The notes beneath the pieces are model-generated. The model was not told the DNA's origin, searched no databases, and saw only the letters and a list, made by a program, of their open reading frames with translations. The position numbers and the translations under genes are program-made. This document shows, in pieces, positions 32,399 through 41,494 of a stretch of DNA of 53,080 bases. The first letter of the stretch is position 1; the number at the start of each line of letters is the position of its first letter. The stretch is taken from the NCBI GenBank assembly GCA_035762345.1, contig DASTPE010000047.1, positions 1-53,080 of the forward strand, read 5' to 3'. This stretch comes from SCGC-AG-212-J23 sp035762345. GTDB taxonomy: Bacteria; Pseudomonadota; Gammaproteobacteria; Burkholderiales; SG8-39.

Positions 32399-34108
32399 AT
32401 GAACCAGCCAGCGCCGCCCCAGGCCAAGCGCCACCTTGGCCAGATCCTGATCGATCAGGGCGTCCTGACCGAGGACCAGCTCCGCATCGCGCTGCTCGAG
32501 CAGACCAAGCAGCACATCCCAGTCGGCAAGCTGCTCGTACAGCTCGGATTCGTGTCGGAAGCGACGCTGCGCGACGCGCTGTCCGAGAAGCTCGGACTGC
32601 AGTCGGTGGACCTCGGGCGCATCATCGTCGATCCGGTGGCGCTCAAGCACCTGCCGCGCGAGATGGCGCGCCGCAACCGCATGTTCCCGGTTGCGCTCGA
32701 CCGCCAGCAGCGCAAGTTCATCGTCGCCCTTGCCGACACCAACAATATCGTCGCGATCGACCAGCTGCGCGCTCACCTCAAGGGCGATTACGAGGTGGAG
32801 CTCCGCCTCGCCGGCGATTCGGAGATCGAGCGTGCCATAGAGCATTACTATGGCCACGAATTCTCGATCGACGGCATCCTCAAGGAGATCGAGACCGGCG
32901 AGGTCGACTACACCACGATTTCGCAGGGCGACGAGTACTCACAGCCGGTCGTACGCCTGATCTCGGCGCTCCTCGCGGACGCGGTGGAGCGCGGCGGTTC
33001 CGACATTCACTTCGAGCCCGAACAGAACTTCCTGCGCATCCGCTACCGCATCGACGGCGTGCTGCGCCAGATCCGCTCGCTGCACAAGACCTATTGGCCG
33101 GCGATGGCGGTGCGCCTGAAAGTGATGGCGAAAATGAACATCGCGGAGACGCGTGCGCCGCAAGACGGCCGGATCTCGGCCACCATGGCGGGGCGGGTGG
33201 TGGACTTCCGCGTCGCCAGCCTGCCGACGACGCACGGCGAGAACCTGGTGCTGCGGATACTTGACCGGCAGAAGGGCATCGTGCCGCTCGACAAGCTCGG
33301 CCTGGAGGAGGCGCAGCTCGAAGGCCTGAAGCGCATGATCGCGCGGCCGGAAGGCATCATCCTCGTCACCGGTCCGACCGGCAGCGGCAAGACCACCACG
33401 CTGTACTCGATCCTGAATCACCTCAACTCCGACGGCGTCAACATCATGACGCTGGAGGACCCGGTCGAGTACCCGATGACCCTGATCCGCCAGACCTCGG
33501 TGTCGGAAGCCGTCAAGCTCGACTTCGCCAACGGTATCCGCGCGATGATGCGCCAGGACCCCGATGTGATCCTGGTCGGCGAGATCCGCGATCATGAGAC
33601 CGCCGAGATGGCGTTCCGGGCCGCCATGACCGGCCACCAGGTGTACTCGACTCTGCACACGAACTCAGCGGTGGGCGCCTTTCCACGCCTGCTCGACATC
33701 GGCATCGTTCCCGACATCCTCGCGGGCAACATCATCGGCATCCTGGCCCAGCGTCTGGTGCGCAAGCTCTGCCGCACCTGCCGTCAGTCCTATGACCCCG
33801 AGGTAAGAGAGCGGCGGCTGCTCGGCTTTTCGCCCACCGAGCCGGCCGCGCTCTTCCGCGCGGTCGGCTGTGAGAAGTGCGAATACCAGGGCTTCAGCGG
33901 CCGGCAAAGCATCCTCGAGCTCCTCAAGATCGATGCGGGGATCGATGAGCTGGTCGCGCGGCGCGCGACCGCGCGCGAAATCCTTACAGCCGCCCGCGCC
34001 AGCGGCTTCAAGACGCTCGCCGACGATGGCGTGCGGCTGGTACGGCTCGGCGTGACCTCGCTTGACGAGGTGATGCGGGTCGTCGACCTCACCGACCGCA
34101 TGGCGTGA
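32399..34108 (+). CDS. mshE: GspE/PilB/MshE assembly ATPase with MshEN domain
   Basis: A hexameric extension motor of 569 residues. The N-terminal MshEN region shows two repeats of the cyclic-di-GMP-binding layout (HLGQILIDQGVLTEDQL at 12-28 and VGKLLVQLGFVSEATL at 42-57), though the usual Arg of the first RLG is His12. The ATPase core has SDIHFEP, GPTGSGKTT (325-333), TLEDPVEYPM, the Asp box DPDVILVGEIRDHETA and TLHTN. A zinc tetracysteine CRTC...CEKC follows at about 456-496. It is the motor for this locus; no PilT-type retraction ATPase is present, which favours a pseudopilus or non-retracting fibre. Confidence 0.94.
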   Translation: MNQPAPPQAKRHLGQILIDQGVLTEDQLRIALLEQTKQHIPVGKLLVQLGFVSEATLRDALSEKLGLQSVDLGRIIVDPVALKHLPREMARRNRMFPVALDRQQRKFIVALADTNNIVAIDQLRAHLKGDYEVELRLAGDSEIERAIEHYYGHEFSIDGILKEIETGEVDYTTISQGDEYSQPVVRLISALLADAVERGGSDIHFEPEQNFLRIRYRIDGVLRQIRSLHKTYWPAMAVRLKVMAKMNIAETRAPQDGRISATMAGRVVDFRVASLPTTHGENLVLRILDRQKGIVPLDKLGLEEAQLEGLKRMIARPEGIILVTGPTGSGKTTTLYSILNHLNSDGVNIMTLEDPVEYPMTLIRQTSVSEAVKLDFANGIRAMMRQDPDVILVGEIRDHETAEMAFRAAMTGHQVYSTLHTNSAVGAFPRLLDIGIVPDILAGNIIGILAQRLVRKLCRTCRQSYDPEVRERRLLGFSPTEPAALFRAVGCEKCEYQGFSGRQSILELLKIDAGIDELVARRATAREILTAARASGFKTLADDGVRLVRLGVTSLDEVMRVVDLTDRMA

Positions 34109-34112
34109 CCGC

Positions 34113-35318
34113 GTGCCGCTGTTCACCTACAAGGCGATCGACATGGCGGGCAAGACGGTCATCGGACGCCTCGACGCCCTCAACGTGTTCGACCTCGAGC
34201 AACGGCTCTCGCGCATGGAGCTCGACCTCGTGGCAGGCAGTCCGGCGAGCAACATGTCGCGCCTGCTCGGCAGCGGGCGCGTCAAACGCCAGGATCTCAT
34301 CAATTTTTGCTTCCACCTGGAGCAGCTCACCACGGCCGGCGTGCCGCTGGTGGAAGGTCTCACAGACCTGCGCGATAGTGTGGAGAATCCGCGCTTCCGC
34401 GAAGTAGTCTCGGGGCTAATCGAGTCCATCCAGGGCGGCAGCGGCCTTTCGCAGGCGCTTGCCGACTATCCCGGAGTCTTCAGCAAGGTGTTCGTGAGCC
34501 TGGTGCGCTCCGGCGAGCAGACCGGCCGGCTTCCCGAGGTGCTGACAGGCCTGACCGAGTCGCTCAAGTGGGAGGACGAGCTCGCGGCGCAGACCAAGAA
34601 GCTCGCGATGTACCCCGCGTTCGTCGGCGCCATCGTGGTGATCGTCACCTTCTTCCTCATGATCTATCTCGTGCCGCAGATGACTGCGTTCATCCGCAAC
34701 ATGGGACAGAGCATCCCGCTGCAGACGCGCATCCTGCTCGCGGTATCAAGCCTTTTCGTCAATTACTGGTGGTTGATCATCGCGGCGCCGTTCATCACCT
34801 GGGCCGGCCTCAAGGTGGCAATGCGTTCCAACCCGAAGGTCGCGTACGCGGTCGATCACTACAAGATCTCGATGCCGCTGGTAGGCCCGATCCTGCGCAA
34901 GATCATCATGTCGCGCTTCGCCTCGAGCTTCGCGATGATGTACGCCTCCGGCATCACGGTGCTCGATTCCATCCGCAGCTGCGAGGAGATCGTCGGCAAC
35001 TTGCCGATCGAGCAAGCGCTGCGCCGTGCCGGCCAGCACATCGCCGACGGAAAGAACCTGACCACCGCGTTCCAGGACCTGGCGCTCTTCCCCCCGCTGG
35101 TAATCCGGATGCTGCGCATCGGCGAGAACACGGGCAACCTGGACACCGCGTTGCTCAACGTAAGCTACTTCTACAACCGCGAGGTGCGCGAGGCGATCGG
35201 CAAGCTGCAAGCGATGATCGAGCCCGCGCTCACCGTGGTCCTCGGCGCGCTTCTCGGCTGGGTGATGCTCTCGGTGCTCGGCCCGGTGTACGACGCGATC
35301 TCAAAGATGAAGTTCTAG
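34113..35318 (+). CDS. mshG: GspF/PilC/MshG platform protein
   Basis: A 401-residue inner-membrane platform protein that couples the motor to pilin insertion. Two GspF domains are visible: DLINFCFHLEQLTTAGVPLVEGL with SLVRSGEQTGRLPEVL, and RFASSFAMMYASGITVLDSI with MLRIGENTGNLDTAL. Spans follow each, ending with LTVVLGALLGWVMLSVLGPVYD. The start is GTG 34113, four bases past the mshE stop. Confidence 0.93.
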   Translation: MPLFTYKAIDMAGKTVIGRLDALNVFDLEQRLSRMELDLVAGSPASNMSRLLGSGRVKRQDLINFCFHLEQLTTAGVPLVEGLTDLRDSVENPRFREVVSGLIESIQGGSGLSQALADYPGVFSKVFVSLVRSGEQTGRLPEVLTGLTESLKWEDELAAQTKKLAMYPAFVGAIVVIVTFFLMIYLVPQMTAFIRNMGQSIPLQTRILLAVSSLFVNYWWLIIAAPFITWAGLKVAMRSNPKVAYAVDHYKISMPLVGPILRKIIMSRFASSFAMMYASGITVLDSIRSCEEIVGNLPIEQALRRAGQHIADGKNLTTAFQDLALFPPLVIRMLRIGENTGNLDTALLNVSYFYNREVREAIGKLQAMIEPALTVVLGALLGWVMLSVLGPVYDAISKMKF

Positions 35319-35324
35319 CGAATC

Positions 35325-36860
35325 ATGGCGCGCCATCTCCTTTACCTGACGGCCGAGGATCAATACCTCTACTCGAGCTCCGGCAGCCGGCTCGAACTCA
35401 AGGCCAGGTTCTCCAGCGACGAGCGCGGCATCGCGGCGTTCCGTGAGCATCTGCGCGAGCGCAAGGGTGCGCTCTTCGCCGTGGTGGCCGACCTGGCCGG
35501 CGAGGATTTTCACGAGGAGCAGATCCCGCTGCTGCGCGGCAACGACCGCGAGGCCATCGTGCAACGGCGCCTGGCGCAGCGCTACCGGGACACGCGCCTC
35601 GCCGCCGCACTGTCGCTCGGGCAGGTGGCAGGCCCGCAGCGGCGCAACGAGCGGCTGCTCCTCACATCGTTCACCAACCCGCAGCAGTTCGCCCCCTGGC
35701 TCGATGCGCTGGAGGAATCCGGCGCGCGGCTCGCCGGCGTGTACTCGGTGCCCCTCCTCGCGCCCGCGCTGGCGGCACGGCTCGCCCCCCGCGCACAGCG
35801 GGTACTCGTGGTCACGGTGAACCGCGCGGGGCTGCGGCAATGCTTCATCGAGGACGGAAAGCTTCGCTTCGCGCGCCTCGAACGAACCGTGGACATGGTG
35901 CCGCAGGGGCTCGCCACCTTCGTGCGTTCCGAGACTCTGCGGCTTACGCAGTACCTCGCGACGCTGCGCGCTCTGCCGCGCGACGGCGGGCCTCTGCAGG
36001 CGCTGGTCGTTGCGCCGGCTGGCGAGCGCGCGGCGTTCGAACGCGCGCTGGTCTCGGACGCGCGCGCCGCGTTTCAGACCATCGACAACGAACAAGCGCG
36101 GGCAGCCGTGAGGCTGCGCAAGGCACCGGAGGGCATCGGCGGCGAGGCTCTGTACCTGCACCTCGCGGCAAGCAGGCCTCCGCGCGAGCAATTCGCAAGC
36201 CGGGAGGATCGCCGGCGCTACGACTTCTGGCGATTGCAGCGCGCCGTCCTCGCCGCAGGAGCGTTCGGTTTTGCGGCGTGCGCAGCTTATGCTGGTAGCC
36301 TCTGGCTCGAAACGGACGAGATGCGCACACGCGCGGCGGACAACGCGCGCGAGGCGCGAAGCGCTGCCGAGCGCTATGCGCGCATTACCGCCGCCTTCCC
36401 GGTGACGGAAACGACGACCGAAAACCTGCGCGTCGCGGTACTCGAGTTTCGCCGCATCGCCGATGCGAGCCCTCCGCCCGAGTCGGCGTTCGTGCACGTG
36501 TCGCGGGTACTCGAGCAGTTTGCGCAGATGGAGCTCGACGCGTTCGTCTGGCGGCTCGGACGGCCGGGCGAGAGTCGCGAGATCGAGCGCGCCGGAGCCG
36601 GCGTCCCAGCTCGCGGCGAAAACGCCGTGACCCTCGAGATCTCGGGGCGCGTGAACGCCACGCAGCGCAACGACTATCGCGGTATCACTGCCCAGGTACA
36701 AGGGTTTGCCAGCGCTCTCGCGAGCGGTGGCTATCAGATCGCGCGCACGCAGCTGCCGTTCGATGTCACCTCGGAAGGCACGCTGACCGGAGACATCGGC
36801 GGGCGTGACTCGGGCGAGGCGCCACGCTTTACCATCACGCTCACGCGGGTGCTGCCGTGA
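35325..36860 (+). CDS. PilM-PilN type fusion (MshI/GspL-like) assembly protein
   Basis: A 511-residue bitopic protein. The cytoplasmic part (about 1-290) has an actin-like layout similar to PilM/GspL/MshI (LLLTSFTNPQQFAPWLDALEESGARLAGVYSVPLL, then VLVVTVNRAGLRQCFIEDGKLRFARL). A single span near 303-325 leads to a periplasmic coiled region and a ferredoxin-like end, as in PilN or the GspL C-terminus. It thus combines PilM and PilN functions. The stop overlaps the start of the PilO-like gene (GTGA). Assignment rests on architecture and gene order; sequence similarity is modest. Confidence 0.8.
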   Translation: MARHLLYLTAEDQYLYSSSGSRLELKARFSSDERGIAAFREHLRERKGALFAVVADLAGEDFHEEQIPLLRGNDREAIVQRRLAQRYRDTRLAAALSLGQVAGPQRRNERLLLTSFTNPQQFAPWLDALEESGARLAGVYSVPLLAPALAARLAPRAQRVLVVTVNRAGLRQCFIEDGKLRFARLERTVDMVPQGLATFVRSETLRLTQYLATLRALPRDGGPLQALVVAPAGERAAFERALVSDARAAFQTIDNEQARAAVRLRKAPEGIGGEALYLHLAASRPPREQFASREDRRRYDFWRLQRAVLAAGAFGFAACAAYAGSLWLETDEMRTRAADNAREARSAAERYARITAAFPVTETTTENLRVAVLEFRRIADASPPPESAFVHVSRVLEQFAQMELDAFVWRLGRPGESREIERAGAGVPARGENAVTLEISGRVNATQRNDYRGITAQVQGFASALASGGYQIARTQLPFDVTSEGTLTGDIGGRDSGEAPRFTITLTRVLP

Positions 36861-37465
36861 ATCTGTCACGCGACGAGCTCGTCCGGCTCGTGTTTCCCGC
36901 GCTCGCAGCGATCGTGCTGATGGGCGCGGGCGTATGGCTGATCAAGATCGTCGGCGAGGCGCGCGCCAAGGCGCACGCCCAGCTCGCCTCGACGCAGGCC
37001 GAGCGCCGGCAAAACGCCGACCGCCTCGCGCGCATCGCCGAGGAGGAGCGCGAGGTGAGCGAAAAGCTCGACCTTTACAAGCAGCTGAAGCGCCTGAACA
37101 TCATTGGCGAGGAGCGGCGTCTCGAATGGGCCGATGCGGTCGCGCGCATCCGCAACCAGCGCGAGCTCCTGGATCTGACGTATCGAGTGGACCGCCAGAA
37201 GCTGCTCAAGTCTCTTGCCGGCAAGCCGGGCAGCGTGGACTTCTTCGCCAGCACCATGACCGTGCAGCTCGAGCTGCTGCATGAGGAAGACCTGCTGCGC
37301 TTCCTCGCCGACCTGCGCGAGTCCGGCAACGCTTATTACTCCGTGAAGAGCTGCGGCGTCCGGCGCACCGGCCAGGCAGCGACCGGCGTCACCATTACGC
37401 CGCGCCTGCGTGCAAGTTGCACGATCGACCTCGTCACCATGATCGACCGAGGGGCCAAGCGGTGA
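36857..37465 (+). CDS. PilO/MshJ-like assembly protein
   Basis: A 202-residue bitopic protein with one N-terminal span (VFPALAAIVLMGAGVWLIKIV), a coiled coil (about 38-80) and a periplasmic alpha/beta domain containing FFASTMTVQLELLHEEDLLRFLADL and a late Cys pair (SCGVRR and ASCTID). This layout is that of PilO, MshJ and GspM, partner of the PilN-like protein upstream. The start GTG overlaps the previous stop, and its own stop overlaps the next GTG. Confidence 0.8.
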   Translation: MNLSRDELVRLVFPALAAIVLMGAGVWLIKIVGEARAKAHAQLASTQAERRQNADRLARIAEEEREVSEKLDLYKQLKRLNIIGEERRLEWADAVARIRNQRELLDLTYRVDRQKLLKSLAGKPGSVDFFASTMTVQLELLHEEDLLRFLADLRESGNAYYSVKSCGVRRTGQAATGVTITPRLRASCTIDLVTMIDRGAKR

Positions 37466-37866
37466 AGCGATTGTGCTTCATTGCCTTGCTTCTGATCCCA
37501 GCTTCCGGCGTTTCACAGGAAGTGGGGCGGCTGTTCTTCACCCCGGAGCAGCGTGCGGCGCTCGACGCGCGGCGCAAGGCGCGCGTGCCCGACAAGCCGG
37601 CAGCCGCGGTGGTGGCCACGCCCACGACGAAGCTTGACGGCTACGTCAAGCGCTCGCGCGGGACTTCCACGGTGTGGATAAACGGCGAGCCGCTGCCTGA
37701 AGGCGCGGGCGACGCGCCGCGCATCGGCCCGCGAGTGTCGATCTCGGTCGAAGAAGGCGGCCGCCGCGCAGCCCTACGGCCAGGCGAGGTTCTCGACCGC
37801 GGCACCGGAGAAGTGCGGGACGTGATCGGCGACGGCGAGATCCGGATTCGCCGGGAAGCGCAGTAG
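37462..37866 (+). CDS. Small secreted protein in MshK/PilP position
   Basis: A 134-residue protein with a signal peptide (KRLCFIALLLIPASGVSQ) followed by EVGRLFFTPEQRAALDARR, a recurring start for small proteins downstream of PilO-like genes. The rest is a compact basic beta-like segment (GYVKRSRGTSTVWINGEPLPEG, VDVIGDGEIRI-like end). It occupies the place of MshK or PilP, which link the inner-membrane complex to the secretin. The start is GTG 37462, overlapping the previous stop. Function by position only. Confidence 0.75.
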   Translation: MKRLCFIALLLIPASGVSQEVGRLFFTPEQRAALDARRKARVPDKPAAAVVATPTTKLDGYVKRSRGTSTVWINGEPLPEGAGDAPRIGPRVSISVEEGGRRAALRPGEVLDRGTGEVRDVIGDGEIRIRREAQ

Positions 37867-37868
37867 GC

Positions 37869-39077
37869 ATGCGCACGCGCGGATTCAGCCTCGTCGAGCT
37901 CTCGATAGTGGTGCTGGTGATCGGCATCGTCCTCACGATGGGCATTGGCGCATGGACCGCCAACCTGGAAAACCAGGCGCACGCCGCCACCGCGCAGCGG
38001 CAAGCCACGATCAAGGAGGCGCTCACCGGTTACCTGCGCCGCAATAGCCGCCTTCCGTGCCCAGACAGCGATTTCACGGCGCCTGATGGCGTAGAAAACC
38101 GCACGACCGCCGGCGATCCCACGACCGCCTGCTCCGCGGCGTTCGGCATTCTTCCCTACACGACCTTGGGCCTGGCCCGCGACGCCGCGCGCGACGGCTG
38201 GGGCAATCTCTTCTCCTACCATGTCTCGAATACGGATATCACGGCCGCGAGCAACGGCAACTGGAGTGCCAACACCGACTGGACCCGCAGCGCCTGGTTC
38301 CGCCCAGGCAATACCGGGCTGATTACCGTCAATGACCGCAACGGCGCTACCGTGACTGCCATCGCTACCAACGTGGTCGCGGTTGTCGTCTCGCACGGAC
38401 GCAATGGGTTCGGCGCGTATACGATCGGCGGCACGCGCAACACGCTACCTACCGCCGGGACCGATGAAGCGAACAATACCAACGCGGACACCACATATTA
38501 CCGGCGCGAGCTTACGACCAACGATGCCGCTACCGGCGGGCCATTCGACGACCACGTGCTTATCCTTACCGCCAACGACCTGCTCGACCCGCTGTTCCGC
38601 GATGGGTCGCTACGCGCGCCCTCCGCGGTCGTGAGCGACTCATTGCAGCGGATCAAGGTAGCGCTGATCGGTCAGGCCATGGGCTACTCATCAACGTACG
38701 GCGCCAACAACTGCACCAGCGCTCCTAGCAGCCCCAAGTGCCGCGTTATCATGTCCGCGGACAACACCGACGGTTATGGCTCAAATGAGATCGGGAATGC
38801 TGATGGCCATATCCCATATAACGATATCGGGCTTTCGCTCAGCGAGGCACTCGATCCGTGGGGCCTACGTTATCGTTACAAACCGAACGCGCTGGTGATC
38901 CAGCCGAACACGTCTGGTTACGGGATCGGCAGCAACTCGCCCGCCGCGAGCACCATCGCCATGCGGATCTATTCCCAAGGACCAAACCGAACGGACGACG
39001 GCGGGTTGGGGGACGATATCTCGATTTCGGTCTCGGTGGCCGAAGTGCGCGGTTTCATGGCCAACGTGCTGCCGTGA
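37869..39077 (+). CDS. Minor pilin-like protein 1 with LPCP-type domain
   Basis: A 402-residue prepilin with class III signal RTRG-FSLVELSIVVLVIGIVL (Glu at +5 of the mature protein). The globular part carries RLPCP (Cys64), a second Cys at 88, GILPYTTLGL, GWGNLFSYHVS, VVAVVVSHGRNG and FDDHVLIL. The same series occurs in the proteins at 39791 and 41491. A further C-terminal half with DPWGLRYRYKP repeats part of the pattern. At 402 aa it is far larger than a fibre pilin, so it is probably a tip or minor subunit. It overlaps the next gene by GTGA. Confidence 0.85.
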   Translation: MRTRGFSLVELSIVVLVIGIVLTMGIGAWTANLENQAHAATAQRQATIKEALTGYLRRNSRLPCPDSDFTAPDGVENRTTAGDPTTACSAAFGILPYTTLGLARDAARDGWGNLFSYHVSNTDITAASNGNWSANTDWTRSAWFRPGNTGLITVNDRNGATVTAIATNVVAVVVSHGRNGFGAYTIGGTRNTLPTAGTDEANNTNADTTYYRRELTTNDAATGGPFDDHVLILTANDLLDPLFRDGSLRAPSAVVSDSLQRIKVALIGQAMGYSSTYGANNCTSAPSSPKCRVIMSADNTDGYGSNEIGNADGHIPYNDIGLSLSEALDPWGLRYRYKPNALVIQPNTSGYGIGSNSPAASTIAMRIYSQGPNRTDDGGLGDDISISVSVAEVRGFMANVLP

Positions 39078-39679
39078 AATGCCGCGGCTGGACGCTGATC
39101 GAGATCGCAGTTGTCCTCGCCATAATCGGCGTGATCCTCGGCATCGTAGCCAGCACTTCGGGTAAGAGCCTGATCGGCGGGTCGCACAGTCAGGCCGTGC
39201 AGGCGAGCGTCAAGGACCTGTCGGAAGCGATCGTGCGCTTTCGCGAACGCTACGGCTACCTCCCAGGCGACATGCCCAACGCCACCACCCGGATCCCGGG
39301 CGTGGTAGCGAACTCGTGCTCGGTGACCGCGAACGGCAACGGCGACGGCCAAATTGACGCCGGCGAGGTCGCGTGCGTTCCGGACCACCTCTTCCACGCC
39401 GGCTTCATCAAGGGCGGCGCCGGTCCGATCACGCTAAGCCAGAGCGACCGGCTGATCACGATCCGCGCGATCGCCCGCAGCGCAAGCGGCGTGACGAGCT
39501 TCCCGACCAGCACGCGCAACGTAATCGAGGTGCTGAACCTCTCCTGCCGCTCGGCGCAGGAGCTGGACACAAAGAGCGACGACGGCAATTTCGCTTCTGG
39601 TAACACCCGCGCGAGCGTCGCCTCGTGCGTCGAGGGCGGAGCGAACGATCCGGTGCCGTCGATGGCGCTCGCGCTCTAG
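39074..39679 (+). CDS. Minor pilin-like protein 2 (LPGD class)
   Basis: A 201-residue prepilin: KCRG-WTLIEIAVVLAIIGVILG, with Trp instead of the usual Phe at +1 and Glu at +5. The globular domain has YLPGDMPNATT, a Ca-site-like NGDGQIDAGE, and DHLFHAGFIKGG, matching the domain type of the candidate major pilin at 45602. It has at least four Cys. The start is GTG 39074, overlapping the previous stop; the upstream in-frame extension is not pilin-like. A 111-bp gap with no clear signal follows before the next gene. Confidence 0.85.
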   Translation: MKCRGWTLIEIAVVLAIIGVILGIVASTSGKSLIGGSHSQAVQASVKDLSEAIVRFRERYGYLPGDMPNATTRIPGVVANSCSVTANGNGDGQIDAGEVACVPDHLFHAGFIKGGAGPITLSQSDRLITIRAIARSASGVTSFPTSTRNVIEVLNLSCRSAQELDTKSDDGNFASGNTRASVASCVEGGANDPVPSMALAL

Positions 39680-39790
39680 CGAGCGCCTACTCCGCGCGTC
39701 CGATCCGGGCGCGGGCGGTGACTTTTCGCACATCCTCGGGGTCTAGAACCGCGTTTCGCCGCCGCGCCGCCTGCATAGACTGGCGCCGCC

Positions 39791-41494
39791 ATGCCCAGCC
39801 CTTCAGGCACGCGCCGCCAGCGCGGCACAGCGCTTCTTGCGCTTGCCGCCGCCCTGGTGCTCGGCACTACGTGGATGCTCCTCTCGGCGTTCAGCCTCGC
39901 TTCACGCACGGCGGCCCACATGGCACACAACGCGAGGATTCTCGCCGAGGCGAAGGCCGCGCTCATCGCCTGGGTGGCGGCGAACGCCCTCGAGCCGGGC
40001 GAAGCGAGCCCTGGCCGGCTGCCCTGCCCCCAGGCCTGGGGCGATGTGGGCTCGCGGAACGAGGGCCGGGCTGCCGGGAGCTGCGCCAGCCCGATCGGGT
40101 GGCTGCCCTGGCGGACGCTGGGCTTACCCCAGACGCTGGACTCGTCCGGACGGCAAGTTTGGTATGTGGTGTCGCCGGGATGGCACCTTCCGAACAGCAG
40201 CGCCACGCTGAAGATCAATTCGAATACTCCAGGTCAGCTCACGCTGGACGGCCGGCCGGTGATCGCGCTCCTCATCGCCCCGGGACCGGCGCTGAGCAAC
40301 GCGCCGACGTCCACCCAACTTGCGGCCGGCTGCGCCGCGCGCGTGCAGTCTCCGGCGCTCGTCGTACCGCCCAACCCGCGCGACTATCTCGAGTGTTACG
40401 GCACGAACGCCTTCCGTTCGGGCGTTGTAGATAACGCTACGAATCAGGTGTTCAACGACCAAGTGGTCGCAATCGGCGCGGCCGACCTCATGCCAGCGCT
40501 CGAAGCGGCGATCGCCAAACGCATCGAGCGCGACGTAGTTCCCGAACTGAAACGCGTCTACGCCACGCCTCTTTGGGGACTGAGCACCGAGCATGCGGTG
40601 TATCCGTTCGCCGCACCTTTCGGCGACCCCGCAACCTCGAGCTTCCGCGGCAGCGCCGGTACGCTCCAGGGGTTGCTCCCCTTCAACCAGACTCAGGACT
40701 GCAGCGGGCCGCGCTGTCTGCCCTCGCTCGTCGGCTACGCCGCGACGCCCGCGGACGCCAGCGAAGTATTCGGCTACGGGCGCATCGCGTCGCAGACCTG
40801 CGTTTGGGAGAGCCCCGACGTGCGGCAGTGCGAAGGCGAATACACCGAGAGCGAAGTCGAACCCTGGCGGCTGATCCGCATCGAGATGAGGGCGACCTTC
40901 ACGAACGTTGCGATGGGGCTGCGCGCGCTTGATCCAGAGAAGCTGACGGTCTCGGCGCGCAGCAACGCTCTCCTGGATCCATGGCAGCCGCAGCCGGTGA
41001 CTTACCTGGTTGAAATGAACGACGGCGCCGTCGCCTCCAAGCCGGCAGGCTCGGTGACCGTGACCTTTGGCGCCACGCTGCCCAACATCGATGCGATGGG
41101 GTGGGGAAGCCGCGCGCAGTTTCGCATCCGCATCGACCGCGCTCTGATCGGCGATCATGCACTCCTCGATCCCTTAGCGCCCGTAAGCGGCTGGTTCGTG
41201 CGCAACGAGTGGTATCGGCTGCTCTACTACGCGCTTACACCGAGCCATGCCGCGAGCGCAGCCCCGCCGCGCTCGTGTAGCACCTGTCTGCATGTCGCGA
41301 ATCTCGCGCCCGCAGGCAAGCAGCGCGCCATACTGATCCTTGCCGGACGCAGCCTGGACGGCAGCCCGCGGCCGAACGGCATGCTTGCCGATTTCGTCGA
41401 AGGCGCCAACGCCGATCTCGACCTGAATTTCGAGCAGCGGCCGGTGAATTCAGTCTTCAACGATCGCATCGTGGTCGTGGACGCCAACCCGTGA
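39791..41494 (+). CDS. Large GspK/PilX-position minor pilin-like protein
   Basis: A 567-residue protein with N-terminus RRQRG-TALLALAAALVLGTTW, a prepilin-like helix without Glu at +5, as in GspK and some PilX proteins that cap the tip. It carries GRLPCP (Cys79), Cys98, GWLPWRTLGL and FNDQVVAIGA, shared with the 37869 and 41491 proteins. A long C-terminal region with several Cys (CSGPRC, CSTC) follows, unlike any family I recognise. The start is the ATG at 39791. The stop overlaps the next GTG. Role as tip subunit is inferred. Confidence 0.78.
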   Translation: MPSPSGTRRQRGTALLALAAALVLGTTWMLLSAFSLASRTAAHMAHNARILAEAKAALIAWVAANALEPGEASPGRLPCPQAWGDVGSRNEGRAAGSCASPIGWLPWRTLGLPQTLDSSGRQVWYVVSPGWHLPNSSATLKINSNTPGQLTLDGRPVIALLIAPGPALSNAPTSTQLAAGCAARVQSPALVVPPNPRDYLECYGTNAFRSGVVDNATNQVFNDQVVAIGAADLMPALEAAIAKRIERDVVPELKRVYATPLWGLSTEHAVYPFAAPFGDPATSSFRGSAGTLQGLLPFNQTQDCSGPRCLPSLVGYAATPADASEVFGYGRIASQTCVWESPDVRQCEGEYTESEVEPWRLIRIEMRATFTNVAMGLRALDPEKLTVSARSNALLDPWQPQPVTYLVEMNDGAVASKPAGSVTVTFGATLPNIDAMGWGSRAQFRIRIDRALIGDHALLDPLAPVSGWFVRNEWYRLLYYALTPSHAASAAPPRSCSTCLHVANLAPAGKQRAILILAGRSLDGSPRPNGMLADFVEGANADLDLNFEQRPVNSVFNDRIVVVDANP

